Positions 53,898-63,335 of a stretch of DNA of 64,000 nt are shown here, piece after piece (positions within the stretch are counted from its first letter, which is position 1; each line of letters opens with the position of its first letter). The DNA lies in contig CASFCG010000012.1 of assembly GCA_949293295.1 (NCBI GenBank), positions 54,918-118,917 of the forward strand. Reading direction: 5' to 3'. Both the position numbers and the translations under genes were made by a program. Under the pieces are notes generated by a model. That model was not told where the DNA came from. It did no database searches and saw only the letters and a list, made by a program, of their open reading frames with translations. This DNA comes from an uncultured Cetobacterium sp. Lineage in GTDB: Bacteria; Fusobacteriota; Fusobacteriia; Fusobacteriales; Fusobacteriaceae.

Positions 53898-55400
53898 TTA
53901 TTTTTTTCTGAAACCAATCGCCTCTAAAAGATGATTTTTACATATGTTTTCAGAGGAATCTAAATCAGCTATTGTTCTTGCAACTTTTAAGATTTTGTGA
54001 TAACTTCTCATAGAAAGATTTAGATTTTTTATTGCTATTTCCATTATTTTTTCACACTCTTTTTCTAAAACACAGTATTTTTTTATCTCTTCATTTCGCA
54101 TATTAGCATTTAAAACACCTTTTCCTAACCTTTTCCTTTGAATCTCTCTCGCCTTTATCACACGTTTTTTTATCTCCTCTGAGGATTCCTCTTTACCTCC
54201 AGCCAATATCTCTTTTTCATTTAATCTAAATATCTCAACATAGATATCAATTCTTTCTAAAATAGGTCCAGATATCTTTTTATTATACCTTTTTATATCA
54301 TATTCACTGCAACGACACAATCCTCTTTCAAATAAATGACCGCATTGACAAGGATTTGAAGCCGCTACAAAGATAAATTTAGATGGAAACTCTACCTTTC
54401 CTATATTTCTCGTTATGGAAACTTTTTTCTCCTCCATAGGTTCACGTAAACTTTCTATAACCTCTCTTTTAAACTCTGTAAACTCATCAAAGAATAAAAC
54501 GCCGTTGTTCGCTAGGGTTATTTCTCCCGGCTTCAACCTACGTCCACCACCTATAATGGAAATAATTGTACTTGTATGATGCGGAGCACGAAAAGGAACA
54601 TTTTTAGCAACTGGATAATCTCGATTTAATTCTCCTGCAACACTATATATCTTTGTATTCTCTATTATTTGATTTTCCTCTAAAGGTGGTAAAATCGTAG
54701 CTAATCTTTTTGCCAACATAGATTTCCCACTTCCAGGAGACCCAACCAATAAAATATTATGTCCACCCGCTGCGACTATCTCCATTGCTCTTTTAGCTTG
54801 ACTTTGCCCCTGTATCTCCGAGAAATCAATCATATTTATTTTTTCAGTTTCTTTGTTTTGCTTAATATTAAGCTTTGGGACTTTTTTTTCCTCTAAAAAC
54901 TCCACAACCTCCCTTAAATTTTTCACTCCTATTATTTCAATTCCTTCAATCAGTCTTGTTTCCTCATAATTTTCTTCCGGAATAATCACACCTTTTATCT
55001 TTTTCTCTTTTGCTAAAAGGACAGCGTTTATAGCTCCATCTACACCTCTAATCTCTCCAGTCAAAGATAGTTCACCTATTATAATATAATTTTCAATAAC
55101 TTGGAATCTATCCTCCACAACTCTTAACCCTAATAACATTCCAACAGCAATAGGTAGGTCAAAATGTGAACCAGATTTTGGAATATTAGCAGGGGTTAAA
55201 TTTACTATCACTCTTTTAGCTTCAAACTTATAACCACTGTTTTTTATTCCTGAACGTATACGGTCTCTACTTTCTGAAATAGTGGTATCTCCTAATCCAA
55301 CAATATTGAACACAGGAAGTCCATTGCTTATGTCAACCTCCACTTCCACTAAAAATGGTGTTATTCCTATATAACTTGAACTTTTTATCCTTACCAACAT
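53898..55400 (-). CDS. comM: YifB/ComM family Mg chelatase-like AAA+ ATPase
   Basis: A 500-residue protein with an N-terminal Lon-type S5-fold domain (about 1-165), Walker A GSPGSGKSML (near 220), Walker B NNGVLFFDEF, a cysteine-rich insert (CQCGHLFERGLCRCS) and the C-terminal Mg-chelatase-like domain. In naturally competent bacteria ComM is a branch-migration helicase for incoming DNA. Transcribed from the same strand after nusB but behind a terminator, with GAGGGGG before its start. Confidence 0.92.
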   Translation of the reverse strand: MLVRIKSSSYIGITPFLVEVEVDISNGLPVFNIVGLGDTTISESRDRIRSGIKNSGYKFEAKRVIVNLTPANIPKSGSHFDLPIAVGMLLGLRVVEDRFQVIENYIIIGELSLTGEIRGVDGAINAVLLAKEKKIKGVIIPEENYEETRLIEGIEIIGVKNLREVVEFLEEKKVPKLNIKQNKETEKINMIDFSEIQGQSQAKRAMEIVAAGGHNILLVGSPGSGKSMLAKRLATILPPLEENQIIENTKIYSVAGELNRDYPVAKNVPFRAPHHTSTIISIIGGGRRLKPGEITLANNGVLFFDEFTEFKREVIESLREPMEEKKVSITRNIGKVEFPSKFIFVAASNPCQCGHLFERGLCRCSEYDIKRYNKKISGPILERIDIYVEIFRLNEKEILAGGKEESSEEIKKRVIKAREIQRKRLGKGVLNANMRNEEIKKYCVLEKECEKIMEIAIKNLNLSMRSYHKILKVARTIADLDSSENICKNHLLEAIGFRKK

Positions 55401-55423
55401 AAACCAATCCCCCTCTCATATAT

Positions 55424-55453
55424 AAAAAGGGAGCATATCTCCCCATGCTTCCC
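55424..55453 (-). terminator. Rho-independent terminator after nusB
   Basis: On the minus strand GGGAAGCAT pairs with ATGCTCCC (one bulged base), followed by TTTTTATATA. It separates the asp23-nusB transcript from comM-hflX. Confidence 0.7.
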
Positions 55454-55465
55454 TCCAGTAGTATA

Positions 55466-55873
55466 TTATCTTCTATTTTCAACAACTATTTTTGCTAAAA
55501 CTCCATTGATAAACTCATATGACTTTTCATCTCCATATCTCTTAGCAATCTCTACTGCCTCGTTTATTGAGACCTCAATCGGAACCCTTTCAAAAACAAT
55601 CTCATAACAAGATATTTTTAAAATAGCCCGTTCTACTGTTCCAATTCTCTCAACATTCCAACCTGTCATATTTCTTTTTAGAATCTCCAATATTTCGATG
55701 TTATTTTTGCTCAATCCGTTTACGTAACCTCTTATAAACTCTGAATCATTGTCGTTTAATTTTGTGGCCTCTCTTTTTATAAAGGTTTCATAACACTCTG
55801 TGAGTTCAGTTTCCATTAACTCACTTTCAAAAACTAATTTAAACAACTCTTCTCTAGCAACTTTTCTACTCAT
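55466..55873 (-). CDS. nusB: Transcription antitermination factor NusB
   Basis: A 135-residue all-helical protein that with NusE binds boxA RNA in rRNA antitermination. The N-terminal SRKVAREELFKLVFE, the central NWNVERIGTVERAILKISCYEI-like region and EAVEIAKRYGDEKSYEFINGVLA at the end match the family. It follows the DUF2273 gene by 24 bp; the Asp23 neighbour before nusB is a common order in Firmicutes. Confidence 0.93.
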   Translation of the reverse strand: MSRKVAREELFKLVFESELMETELTECYETFIKREATKLNDNDSEFIRGYVNGLSKNNIEILEILKRNMTGWNVERIGTVERAILKISCYEIVFERVPIEVSINEAVEIAKRYGDEKSYEFINGVLAKIVVENRR

Positions 55874-55897
55874 TCTTTTCCCTTTCTAATCGGCAGT

Positions 55898-56128
55898 TTA
55901 TTTACTTAAATTTTTTTTTAATCTCTTAAAACCTTCGAAAATTTTTGTCAAAATTTTTTCTTTAAACTCTATATCTCCCAGTTTAAAACACAGGATAACA
56001 AGAGATACAATAAGGATTGTTTTTAAAAAACCATATTCTACAAATAAGACACCAACAACTAGACCAAACAAAGCGTACAAGTATTTTTTGAAATTTTTCA
56101 CAACTATCTCTATTAAACTCTCTGCCAT
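55898..56128 (-). CDS. DUF2273 small membrane protein
   Basis: A 76-residue protein with two hydrophobic segments separated by a tight turn (YALFGLVVGVLFVEYGFLKTILIV) and a basic amphipathic C-terminus. It matches DUF2273, which is normally encoded beside Asp23/AmaP, as here. Role in the Asp23 membrane complex presumed. Confidence 0.82.
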   Translation of the reverse strand: MAESLIEIVVKNFKKYLYALFGLVVGVLFVEYGFLKTILIVSLVILCFKLGDIEFKEKILTKIFEGFKRLKKNLSK

Positions 56129-56139
56129 AGATATGCCTC

Positions 56140-56649
56140 CTAATCACTTTTTCTACTTGGCTTTATACTTGATATCTTAACTTCGATATTTTTTAATACT
56201 AAATTTAATTTTCCTTCCAATTCATTTTTTATCTTATTTTGTATTTCAACAGTTTTAGTTGAGAAATTACATCCAGATACAAGGTCTAAATTTAGTCCTA
56301 CATAGTATTCATTTTTATTTTTTGTATTACAAAGCACTTTTACACTCTTTATATCGTTGTCTTTTAGCAAAAGTTCTGAAATTATTCGTCTTACTGTATC
56401 AGTTGAAATATGAACAGACCCGAATTCATTTTCAATTACATAATCCTCTTCTTTTGCGAAATATGTTTTTATTTTCATGAAAACAATCACAATATATATT
56501 ATAGAGATATTTAAAATCAATCCTTTAAATAAAACAGAGTCAGTATCTAGTGAAAAAAAATACTCAGGGTAAACGACATAGCCTAATCCTAGAAAAGCTA
56601 ATATAAGAATCCCCAGCCAAGCTAAAAAAAATACTATCTTACTTCCCAT
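56140..56649 (-). CDS. amaP: Alkaline shock response membrane anchor protein AmaP
   Basis: A 169-residue protein with two N-terminal membrane segments (about 6-26 and 40-60) and a soluble Asp23-like domain (about 75-165, with GSVHISTDTVRRIISELLL). In Staphylococcus AmaP tethers Asp23 to the membrane. It lies between asp23 (25 bp) and the DUF2273 gene (11 bp), the standard order. Confidence 0.85.
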   Translation of the reverse strand: MGSKIVFFLAWLGILILAFLGLGYVVYPEYFFSLDTDSVLFKGLILNISIIYIVIVFMKIKTYFAKEEDYVIENEFGSVHISTDTVRRIISELLLKDNDIKSVKVLCNTKNKNEYYVGLNLDLVSGCNFSTKTVEIQNKIKNELEGKLNLVLKNIEVKISSIKPSRKSD

Positions 56650-56674
56650 ACTCTACCCAACTCCTTTAAAACAG

Positions 56675-57052
56675 CTATATTTTTTCTGATTCTTCTATTT
56701 TAGTATCAGACTCCTCAGCTACAATTCTTATATCTTGGACAAAAACATTTATTTCAACAACTTTTAAGCCAGTCATTGTTGTGATGGCGTTTAAAACACT
56801 TTGTTGAATCTTTTGAGCTACATCTGAGATTAAATATCCATACTCCACAATAACATATACTTCAACACTACACTCTCTTTCTCCAACTTCAACTTTAACC
56901 CCATTTGTTGGTCTTTTCTTACCTAACATCTTACTTACTTCATCTGCAACTCCTCCAGATAATTTGTAAACACCTGGTACATCCAATGTAGCTTTAGCTG
57001 TTATCGTTTTTACTACATCATCCGCTATTTTAATATTTCCTAACTCATTCAT
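56675..57052 (-). CDS. Asp23/Gls24 family envelope stress protein
   Basis: A 125-residue protein of the alkaline-shock family: GNIKIADDVVKTITAKATLDVPGVYKL at the start, the ...VEVYVIVEYGYLISDVAQKIQQSV strand-helix and VNVFVQDI-like end (INVFVQDIRIV). In Gram-positive bacteria these proteins form membrane-associated clouds through AmaP and protect envelope integrity. First gene of the asp23-amaP-DUF2273-nusB operon, with its own promoter and GGAGG before the start. Confidence 0.9.
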   Translation of the reverse strand: MNELGNIKIADDVVKTITAKATLDVPGVYKLSGGVADEVSKMLGKKRPTNGVKVEVGERECSVEVYVIVEYGYLISDVAQKIQQSVLNAITTMTGLKVVEINVFVQDIRIVAEESDTKIEESEKI

Positions 57053-57147
57053 AAAATACCTCCTATCATCTGGATTTTACTTAATATCATTAAATTTTAT
57101 TGCTAACATTTAACTTTTAACCTACATTCAATTTTTAGTTTTTACTC

Positions 57148-57176
57148 ATTATAACAAAAAACTCAAAGATAGACAA
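57148..57176 (-). promoter_or_regulatory. Sigma-70 promoter of the asp23 operon
   Basis: On the minus strand TTGTCT (57171-57176) and TATAAT (57148-57153) are separated by 17 bp, with a TGT before the -10 (extended -10). It lies in the 137-bp gap between accC and asp23, about 95 bp before the asp23 start. Confidence 0.72.
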
Positions 57177-57189
57177 TCTATGAAAAATA

Positions 57190-58533
57190 TTATTTCTCAA
57201 AATTTTCCTCTATAAATTTTGTAGTGACAATACCATTTTTGTAAATCTCATTATCTAAAATCTCCAAATAAAATGGGATTGTAGTACTGATTCCATCTAT
57301 AGTATATTCCTCTAATGCTCTTTTCATCTTTTGAATAGCTTCTTCCCTAGTAATTCCATGAACAATTAGTTTTCCAATCATTGAATCATAATATGGAGAG
57401 ATTTCATATCCCTGATATGCATGAGAGTCAATTCTGACTCCTAGACCACCTGGAGCAATATATTTTTCTATTTTTCCAGGAGAGGGAATAAAACCTTCCT
57501 CGACATTTTCCGCATTAATTCTACATTCTATCGCATGTCCAAAACAATCCACATCATCTTGAGAGATATTTAATCTATCCCCCTCAGCTATTCTTATCTG
57601 TAACTTAATTATATCAATTCCTGTTATCATCTCTGTTACAGTGTGTTCTACTTGAACTCTCGTGTTCATCTCCATAAAATAAAAATTATTATCTTTATCC
57701 ACTAAAAACTCAAGTGTTCCAGCTGAATCATAATTTATATTTTTAGCTAACTTTACTGCAGCTTCTCCCATAGCCTTTCTGACCTTTTCTGGCAGATTAT
57801 GAGATGGAGCCTCTTCTATAAGTTTTTGGTGTCTTCTTTGGATGGAGCAATCTCTCTCTCCTAGGTGAATGACATTTCCATATTTATCTCCTATAATCTG
57901 AATCTCAATATGCCTTGGTTCCTCTATGAATTTTTCAATATATACATCCGGATTTCCGAAAGCTGCTTCCGCTTCTGTTTGAGCCGCGATAATTTTCTCT
58001 TCTAATTCCTCTGGTTTTCTAACCAATCTCATTCCTTTACCACCACCACCGGCAGTTGCTTTAACTATAACGGGATAACCTATTTTTTCATCAACTATCT
58101 TCTTAGCTTCAACTATACTTTTTACAATTCCCGTTCCATTAGTTAGTGGAACTCCAACTTCAATAGCTGTTTTTCTAGCAGTTGCTTTATCTCCCATTTT
58201 TTCAATTGCCTCGGGAGCTGGACCGATAAATACTATATCATGGACTTGACATATTTTGGCGAATTTAACATTTTCTGCTAAAAAACCATACCCTGGATGT
58301 ATTGCATTTGCTCCTGTCATCTCCGCTGCTGCTATTATATTTGGTATTTTTAAATAGGAGTCCGTGCTCAAAGCTCCTCCGATACAAACAGCTTCATCAG
58401 CCAACTTCACATGTAAACTATCTCTATCTGCTTCTGAGTAAACTGCAACTGTTTTTATTCCTAATTCTTTAGCCGCTCTTATAATTCTAACTGCAACCTC
58501 TCCTCTATTTGCAATCAATATCTTATTAAACAT
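57190..58533 (-). CDS. accC: Acetyl-CoA carboxylase, biotin carboxylase subunit
   Basis: A 447-residue ATP-grasp enzyme that carboxylates biotin. Signatures are [26 protein letters not shown], the glycine-rich loop [30 protein letters not shown], and [15 protein letters not shown] with the catalytic Glu/Arg residues. I start at ATG 58533 because GGGAGG lies just before it. It follows accB by 17 bp, yet the accB product lacks the biotinyl-lysine, so its true carrier is uncertain. Confidence 0.95.
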   Translation of the reverse strand: MFNKILIANRGEVAVRIIRAAKELGIKTVAVYSEADRDSLHVKLADEAVCIGGALSTDSYLKIPNIIAAAEMTGANAIHPGYGFLAENVKFAKICQVHDIVFIGPAPEAIEKMGDKATARKTAIEVGVPLTNGTGIVKSIVEAKKIVDEKIGYPVIVKATAGGGGKGMRLVRKPEELEEKIIAAQTEAEAAFGNPDVYIEKFIEEPRHIEIQIIGDKYGNVIHLGERDCSIQRRHQKLIEEAPSHNLPEKVRKAMGEAAVKLAKNINYDSAGTLEFLVDKDNNFYFMEMNTRVQVEHTVTEMITGIDIIKLQIRIAEGDRLNISQDDVDCFGHAIECRINAENVEEGFIPSPGKIEKYIAPGGLGVRIDSHAYQGYEISPYYDSMIGKLIVHGITREEAIQKMKRALEEYTIDGISTTIPFYLEILDNEIYKNGIVTTKFIEENFEK

Positions 58534-58550
58534 CTTTCCTCCCAAAACTT

Positions 58551-58949
58551 CTATGCTCTAACTTTAAGTAATAATTTTCCATAATCTACATTTCCACCAT
58601 TTTCAACCAATATCTCTATTATTTCTCCATTGACAGTTGATTTTATAGGTGTTTTTACTCCCATAATTAGAATATATCCCACATTTTGTCCAACTTTTAT
58701 TCTATCTCCAACTTTTATTACTGAATCATAAAAATATTGTCCAATTCCTATCGAAGTAACTTGTTTTATTTCTTCGATACTTTTAGGACTCTCTTCCTCT
58801 TCAGTTACCTCTGAGATATACTCTGCTGGAATAGGAAACTCTTTTTTTAATTTTATTTTTAATAGATTATCTTTATATTTTATCTCTGTAAGCTCATTAT
58901 TATCCATTATTTTCACTAACTCATCAATATATTTAACATTATCTTTCAT
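58551..58949 (-). CDS. accB: AccB-like biotin carboxyl carrier protein lacking the biotinyl-lysine
   Basis: A 132-residue protein with the AccB layout: an N-terminal helical arm ([22 protein letters not shown]), an acidic linker (about 45-65) and a C-terminal biotinyl/lipoyl-fold domain (about 66-132). In place of the canonical E-A-M-K-M turn it reads L-I-M-G-V-K-T, so ungapped alignment puts Gly97 where biotin is attached; Lys99 is two positions later. I start at ATG 58949, after GGAGGGAG; the longer frame from 59006 would enclose that site. It lies between dnaE and accC. Confidence 0.8.
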   Translation of the reverse strand: MKDNVKYIDELVKIMDNNELTEIKYKDNLLKIKLKKEFPIPAEYISEVTEEEESPKSIEEIKQVTSIGIGQYFYDSVIKVGDRIKVGQNVGYILIMGVKTPIKSTVNGEIIEILVENGGNVDYGKLLLKVRA

Positions 58950-59011
58950 AAAAAACTCCCTCCATTCTGCTACTAAGATTTTATCATACTTATATAAATC
59001 ATTCAAATATA

Positions 59012-62000
59012 TTATTTTATAATAACGCTATTTTCTCCCAATAATTTTTCAATTCTACTTATAAATCTTGAATTAATATCAACAGATAATCTAGATTTTT
59101 TAACCTCTTTATGTTCTCCAATTTGTATAGCAAAGTTTAAAGGTACTTCTCCCAAATTATTATAAATAATCTCTTTTAACAGGTTATATCTTTCTTTATC
59201 TACATCTTTCAGCAAAATAAATAGTTTATTATTTTTTGAAAATTTCATTTCAGATAAAGGAGTTATTTTTTTCACTATAATTTTTACTATCTCCTTACCA
59301 TTAAAGCTATCTTTTAAGCTGTCTCCCTCTATATATACCATCTCCCCATCCAACTCCATATTTAACAGAGCTTTATACATATTCGGGAAAATTATTCCGT
59401 TAATTTTACTAAAATAATCCTCTAAAACAAAACTACACATCAATTCATTTTTTTTAGTCAATATACGTCTAAAATCTCTAATTATACCGAAAGTTTTCAC
59501 TTTTGACTCTTTTTCAGCTAATAGTATCTCTTCTACGGTATTCATTTTATAATTTTTTATCAACCAAGAGAATCTATCTAATGGGTGAGAACTGTAGTAA
59601 AAACCTAAAAACTCTTTCTCTTTCTCAAGTTTTTCACTCTCACTATATTCTGAAATATCAGGAAAAGAAAAATTAATAATCTCTGATTTTGAGCCACCGA
59701 AAAGATTCATTTGTTGAATCTCATCCTCTTTACTTATTTTTGTAGCATAATCTATTACCTTACTAATTGTTTCAATCTTTTGTTTTCTATTTCCTGGTAA
59801 TGAATCCAGTGCACCTGCATAGATTAAAGCCTCTATATTTTTTTTATTTAATCCTTTGTCTTTTAGGCGTAATACGAACTCTTCATATCTCTTGAATTTT
59901 CCATTTTCTTTGTATTCAATTGCTATTCTTTCTGCTAATCCCTCTCCAACATTTTTTATAGCTGAAAGTGAAAATCTTATCCCATTTTCTTCTACTTTGA
60001 ATTTTGAAGCTGGAGAGTTCACATCTGCCAGTTTCAGTTCTATTTTATGATGTTTTGCATCTTCAATATAATAAGCAATGTTTTCGATATTGCTTTTTTC
60101 AGAAGTCAAAACTGATGCATAGTATTCTTTTGGATAAAATACTTTGAAATATGCTGTCCAATAAGCAATCATGGCATATGCCGCTGAATGTGATTTGTTA
60201 AACCCATAACCAGCGAATTTATCTATAAGGTCAAATATCTCCTCTGAAAACTTCTGTGAATAGCCATTTTTAATCGCCCTCTCAACAAATTTTTCCCTAT
60301 TCTCTTTCATAACTGAAAACTGTTTTTTTCCCATAGCACGTCTTAAAATATCTGCTTCTCCAAGTGAATAATTTGCCATTATATTTGCTATTTTCATTAC
60401 TTGTTCTTGATAGAGAATAACACCATAGGTCTCTTTTAAAATCTCTTCCAAACTCTCATCCAAATAGTTTATTGGCTGAACTCCATTTTTGCAGTTTATA
60501 AAATCTTCAACCATTCCAGAACCAAGAGGTCCAGGTCTATAAAGAGCCAACACTGCAATAATATCTTCAAAATGAGTTGGTTTTAACTGGGTTAAAATTT
60601 TTCTTATACCTTGAGATTCAAGTTGGAATACACCTGTTGTATCTCCAGAAGATAGCATCTCATACACTTTTTTTTCATCTAATGGAATCGAATAAAGTTC
60701 TATTCTTTTTCCTGTACTTTCCTCAATATAGTCAACAGTTCTTTGGAGATTTGTGAGATTTCTTAAGCCTAGAAAGTCCATTTTTAATAACCCTAGTTCC
60801 TCAATCTCTTTCATTTGATATTGAGTTGAAATTGAGTTTTCTTTATCACTGTATAGAGGGATTATCTCTGTTAAACTATCCTTAGTGATAACAATTCCAG
60901 CAGCATGGATAGAAGCATGTCTAACTTTATTTTCAACTCTTTTAGATAAATCAATAAGTTTTTTTATTTCTAAATCATTGATATATAGATTTTTAAACTC
61001 TTGATTTTCTCTCAATACATCTGCTAAAGTTGCAAATTGAGGTACAAGTTTTGCTACTTTATCCACTTTTGAAATGGGGATATCTAAAACTCTTCCAACA
61101 TCACGAATAGCCGCTCTAGCTTTCATACGACCAAATGTTATTATCTGAGCTACTTTATCCTTTCCATATTTATTAGTTACATATTCTATAACCTCTTCCC
61201 GTCGTTCTTGGCATATATCTATATCTATATCAGGCATTGATATTCTCTCTGGATTTAAAAATCTCTCAAAAAGAAGATTGTATTTTAAAGGGTCTAACTC
61301 TGTTATTTCTAAAAGATACGCCACTAAGCTTCCGGCAGCTGAACCTCTTCCAGGTCCAATTGGAATATTTTTGGATTTTGCACATCTGATAAAATCCCAT
61401 ACAACTATAAAATACTCTTCATATCCCATTTTTATAATAACATCTAATTCATATTCCAAACGTTTCAATATCTCTTCGGTTATATTTTCCTTTTGATATC
61501 TCTTATATAATCCTTGATAAACGATTTTCTTTAAAAACTCTTTCGTTGATTTTACACAACTTGGAATCTCGTAATGTGGAAATTTTAACTCCCCAAACTC
61601 CAATACAAGTTCACACTTTTGAGCTATCTCTTCACTCGTGTCAATAGCTTCTATAAACTCATTTCCTAAAGATAATATCATCTCATCACGATTTTTTAAG
61701 TACAGTTCATCTGTCTCTATTTTCATTCTATTTGTATCTGATATTCTAGAGCCAGTTTGAATACAGATTACCAAATCTTGCAGAATATGTTCACCTTTGT
61801 TTACATAATGAGTATCATTAGTTGCTACAACTTTTACTCCGAATTGCTTAGCTAGCCTCATCAAGTTAAAATTTAACTCTTTTTGTCCCTCTATTCCATT
61901 TCCCTGTACCTCAATATAAAAATCATCTTTTCCAAAAATCTCTATATACTGTTCAAATACAGTTTTTATTGTTTCTTCACTCTCTTTATCTAGTACAGCT

Positions 62001-62422
62001 CTTGCTATCTCTCCCTGCATACAAGCTGAGAGAGCGATGAGCCCTTCACTATGCTCTTTCAAAAACTTTTTATCGACTCTTGGTCTTCGATAAAAACCAT
62101 CTATAAAAGCTGCTGAACTTATTTTTAAAAGATTTCTATATCCAATTAGATTTTTAGCTAACAAAACTAAATGAAAATTTCTCCCCTCTTTTTCATACAT
62201 ATTTTTCTCAGCTAAATATATCTCTATACCAATGATAGGTTTTATACCATTTTTTATCGCTGTTTTATAAAACTCGATTGCTCCAAACATGTTGCCATGG
62301 TCTGTAATTGCTATTGCACTCATCCCAAGAGATTTAGCTCTATCAATATACTCTTCAATTCTTCCAACACCATCCAATAAGCTATACTCTGTATGCAGAT
62401 GTAAATGTACAAAATTTTTCAT
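59012..62422 (-). CDS. dnaE: DNA polymerase III alpha subunit (DnaE)
   Basis: A 1136-residue replicative polymerase of the DnaE1 type. The N-terminal PHP domain starts FVHLHLHTEYSLLDG and retains several metal ligands (ITDHGNMFG, NDTHYV). The polymerase core has GPGRGSAAGSLVAYLL and the catalytic aspartates in MPDIDIDICQERR. Fingers (RRAMGKK, AGYGFNKSHSAAYA), a helix-hairpin-helix region (about 820-870) and an OB domain (about 960-1040) follow. Separate from PolC-type polymerases. It lies 40 bp after a small gene of unknown function and is followed by accB. Confidence 0.96.
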   Translation of the reverse strand: MKNFVHLHLHTEYSLLDGVGRIEEYIDRAKSLGMSAIAITDHGNMFGAIEFYKTAIKNGIKPIIGIEIYLAEKNMYEKEGRNFHLVLLAKNLIGYRNLLKISSAAFIDGFYRRPRVDKKFLKEHSEGLIALSACMQGEIARAVLDKESEETIKTVFEQYIEIFGKDDFYIEVQGNGIEGQKELNFNLMRLAKQFGVKVVATNDTHYVNKGEHILQDLVICIQTGSRISDTNRMKIETDELYLKNRDEMILSLGNEFIEAIDTSEEIAQKCELVLEFGELKFPHYEIPSCVKSTKEFLKKIVYQGLYKRYQKENITEEILKRLEYELDVIIKMGYEEYFIVVWDFIRCAKSKNIPIGPGRGSAAGSLVAYLLEITELDPLKYNLLFERFLNPERISMPDIDIDICQERREEVIEYVTNKYGKDKVAQIITFGRMKARAAIRDVGRVLDIPISKVDKVAKLVPQFATLADVLRENQEFKNLYINDLEIKKLIDLSKRVENKVRHASIHAAGIVITKDSLTEIIPLYSDKENSISTQYQMKEIEELGLLKMDFLGLRNLTNLQRTVDYIEESTGKRIELYSIPLDEKKVYEMLSSGDTTGVFQLESQGIRKILTQLKPTHFEDIIAVLALYRPGPLGSGMVEDFINCKNGVQPINYLDESLEEILKETYGVILYQEQVMKIANIMANYSLGEADILRRAMGKKQFSVMKENREKFVERAIKNGYSQKFSEEIFDLIDKFAGYGFNKSHSAAYAMIAYWTAYFKVFYPKEYYASVLTSEKSNIENIAYYIEDAKHHKIELKLADVNSPASKFKVEENGIRFSLSAIKNVGEGLAERIAIEYKENGKFKRYEEFVLRLKDKGLNKKNIEALIYAGALDSLPGNRKQKIETISKVIDYATKISKEDEIQQMNLFGGSKSEIINFSFPDISEYSESEKLEKEKEFLGFYYSSHPLDRFSWLIKNYKMNTVEEILLAEKESKVKTFGIIRDFRRILTKKNELMCSFVLEDYFSKINGIIFPNMYKALLNMELDGEMVYIEGDSLKDSFNGKEIVKIIVKKITPLSEMKFSKNNKLFILLKDVDKERYNLLKEIIYNNLGEVPLNFAIQIGEHKEVKKSRLSVDINSRFISRIEKLLGENSVIIK

Positions 62423-62462
62423 TTTTCACCTCCCTCTTTATTTTATACTGTAAGAAATATTT

Positions 62463-63041
62463 CTAAATTCCATTTAAAATAGGTAAAATATCAGGTAAAT
62501 GACACTCTGTCAAGTGTAAAATACAACTTCTTTCATCCTCTAATAGCATTTCGAAAAAAGCTCTTCCCCCCTTTGAGAAAATTCTGATTATTTTTCCTTC
62601 TACAACTTGAAACTTCCCATATAACTCAGTTATAGCTAAACACTCCGTAAAAATATCTTCAAATTTCAGCTCTGTTGTATTTTTCAGATTAAACATCTTC
62701 ACAATCTCATTTTCTATGTCAAAATAAAACTCTTCTAATAACTTAGTATATTTAGTATTTAATAACTTATCCACTAAAACAGAGAGTGAAAACGGATGAA
62801 AAACTTCTTCTACAAGATATGGATTATCACTTCCGTTTTTTACATACAGCTTAACTTCACTAGAAACAAGTTTCATTTTTTCTAGGACTGGTGTCATAAC
62901 ACCATTTTTATAATCTATTATCTCTATCTTAAATTTTTCTATATTAAATTCTCTTAATTTTTCGCTTTTAAGAAAGTTATTCAACTCCCTTTCAATATTT
63001 TCATAAAAATTCTCTATAAACCTTTTTAAAATAATTTTCAT
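62463..63041 (-). CDS. Uncharacterised 192-residue protein upstream of dnaE
   Basis: I do not recognise this gene. The product is soluble, without signal or membrane segment, acidic to neutral, and predicted alpha/beta with a helical N-terminus (FIENFYENIERELNNFLKS). The final third ends with a short strand pattern and CILHLTECHLPDILPILNGI. It lies 40 bp before dnaE on the same strand and likely shares its transcript. AGGAG precedes the start. It could be a lineage-specific protein; no catalytic motif is visible. Upstream, 63042-63279 is AT-rich spacer with a small hairpin near 63250-63278 and nothing else. Confidence 0.6.
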   Translation of the reverse strand: MKIILKRFIENFYENIERELNNFLKSEKLREFNIEKFKIEIIDYKNGVMTPVLEKMKLVSSEVKLYVKNGSDNPYLVEEVFHPFSLSVLVDKLLNTKYTKLLEEFYFDIENEIVKMFNLKNTTELKFEDIFTECLAITELYGKFQVVEGKIIRIFSKGGRAFFEMLLEDERSCILHLTECHLPDILPILNGI

Positions 63042-63279
63042 AAATACTCCTTTTTTAATTAGTTTGGTATATTATAACATAAAATATTTATAATATACAT
63101 TACTTAATACCAACTTTCTTTAGGAGAAAAGCAAATAAAGAGTTTTATCTATAGTTAAGTAACTTAAGTCAATTAAAATAGGTATATTAAGACTATATTC
63201 TAATGAAAATTAGGACAAACAATATAAATATAAATTTATTGAAGCCATATTATTTTAATTTTGGATATTAAAATAATAA

Positions 63280-63310
63280 AGACTAATAAAAAATCAGTTA
63301 TTATCAGTCT
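63280..63310 (-). terminator. Probable terminator after P3
   Basis: On the minus strand AGACTGATAATAA pairs imperfectly with TTATTAGTCT, followed by TTATTATTTT, 26 bp after the P3 stop codon. Confidence 0.55.
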
Positions 63311-63335
63311 AAATTATTTATTTTTAATAGATTAA

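Noticed and set aside
63240..63279. Hairpin ATTATTTTAAT/ATTAAAATAAT as terminator or small RNA
   Set aside because: Pure A/T stem without a U-tract; expected by chance at this base composition.
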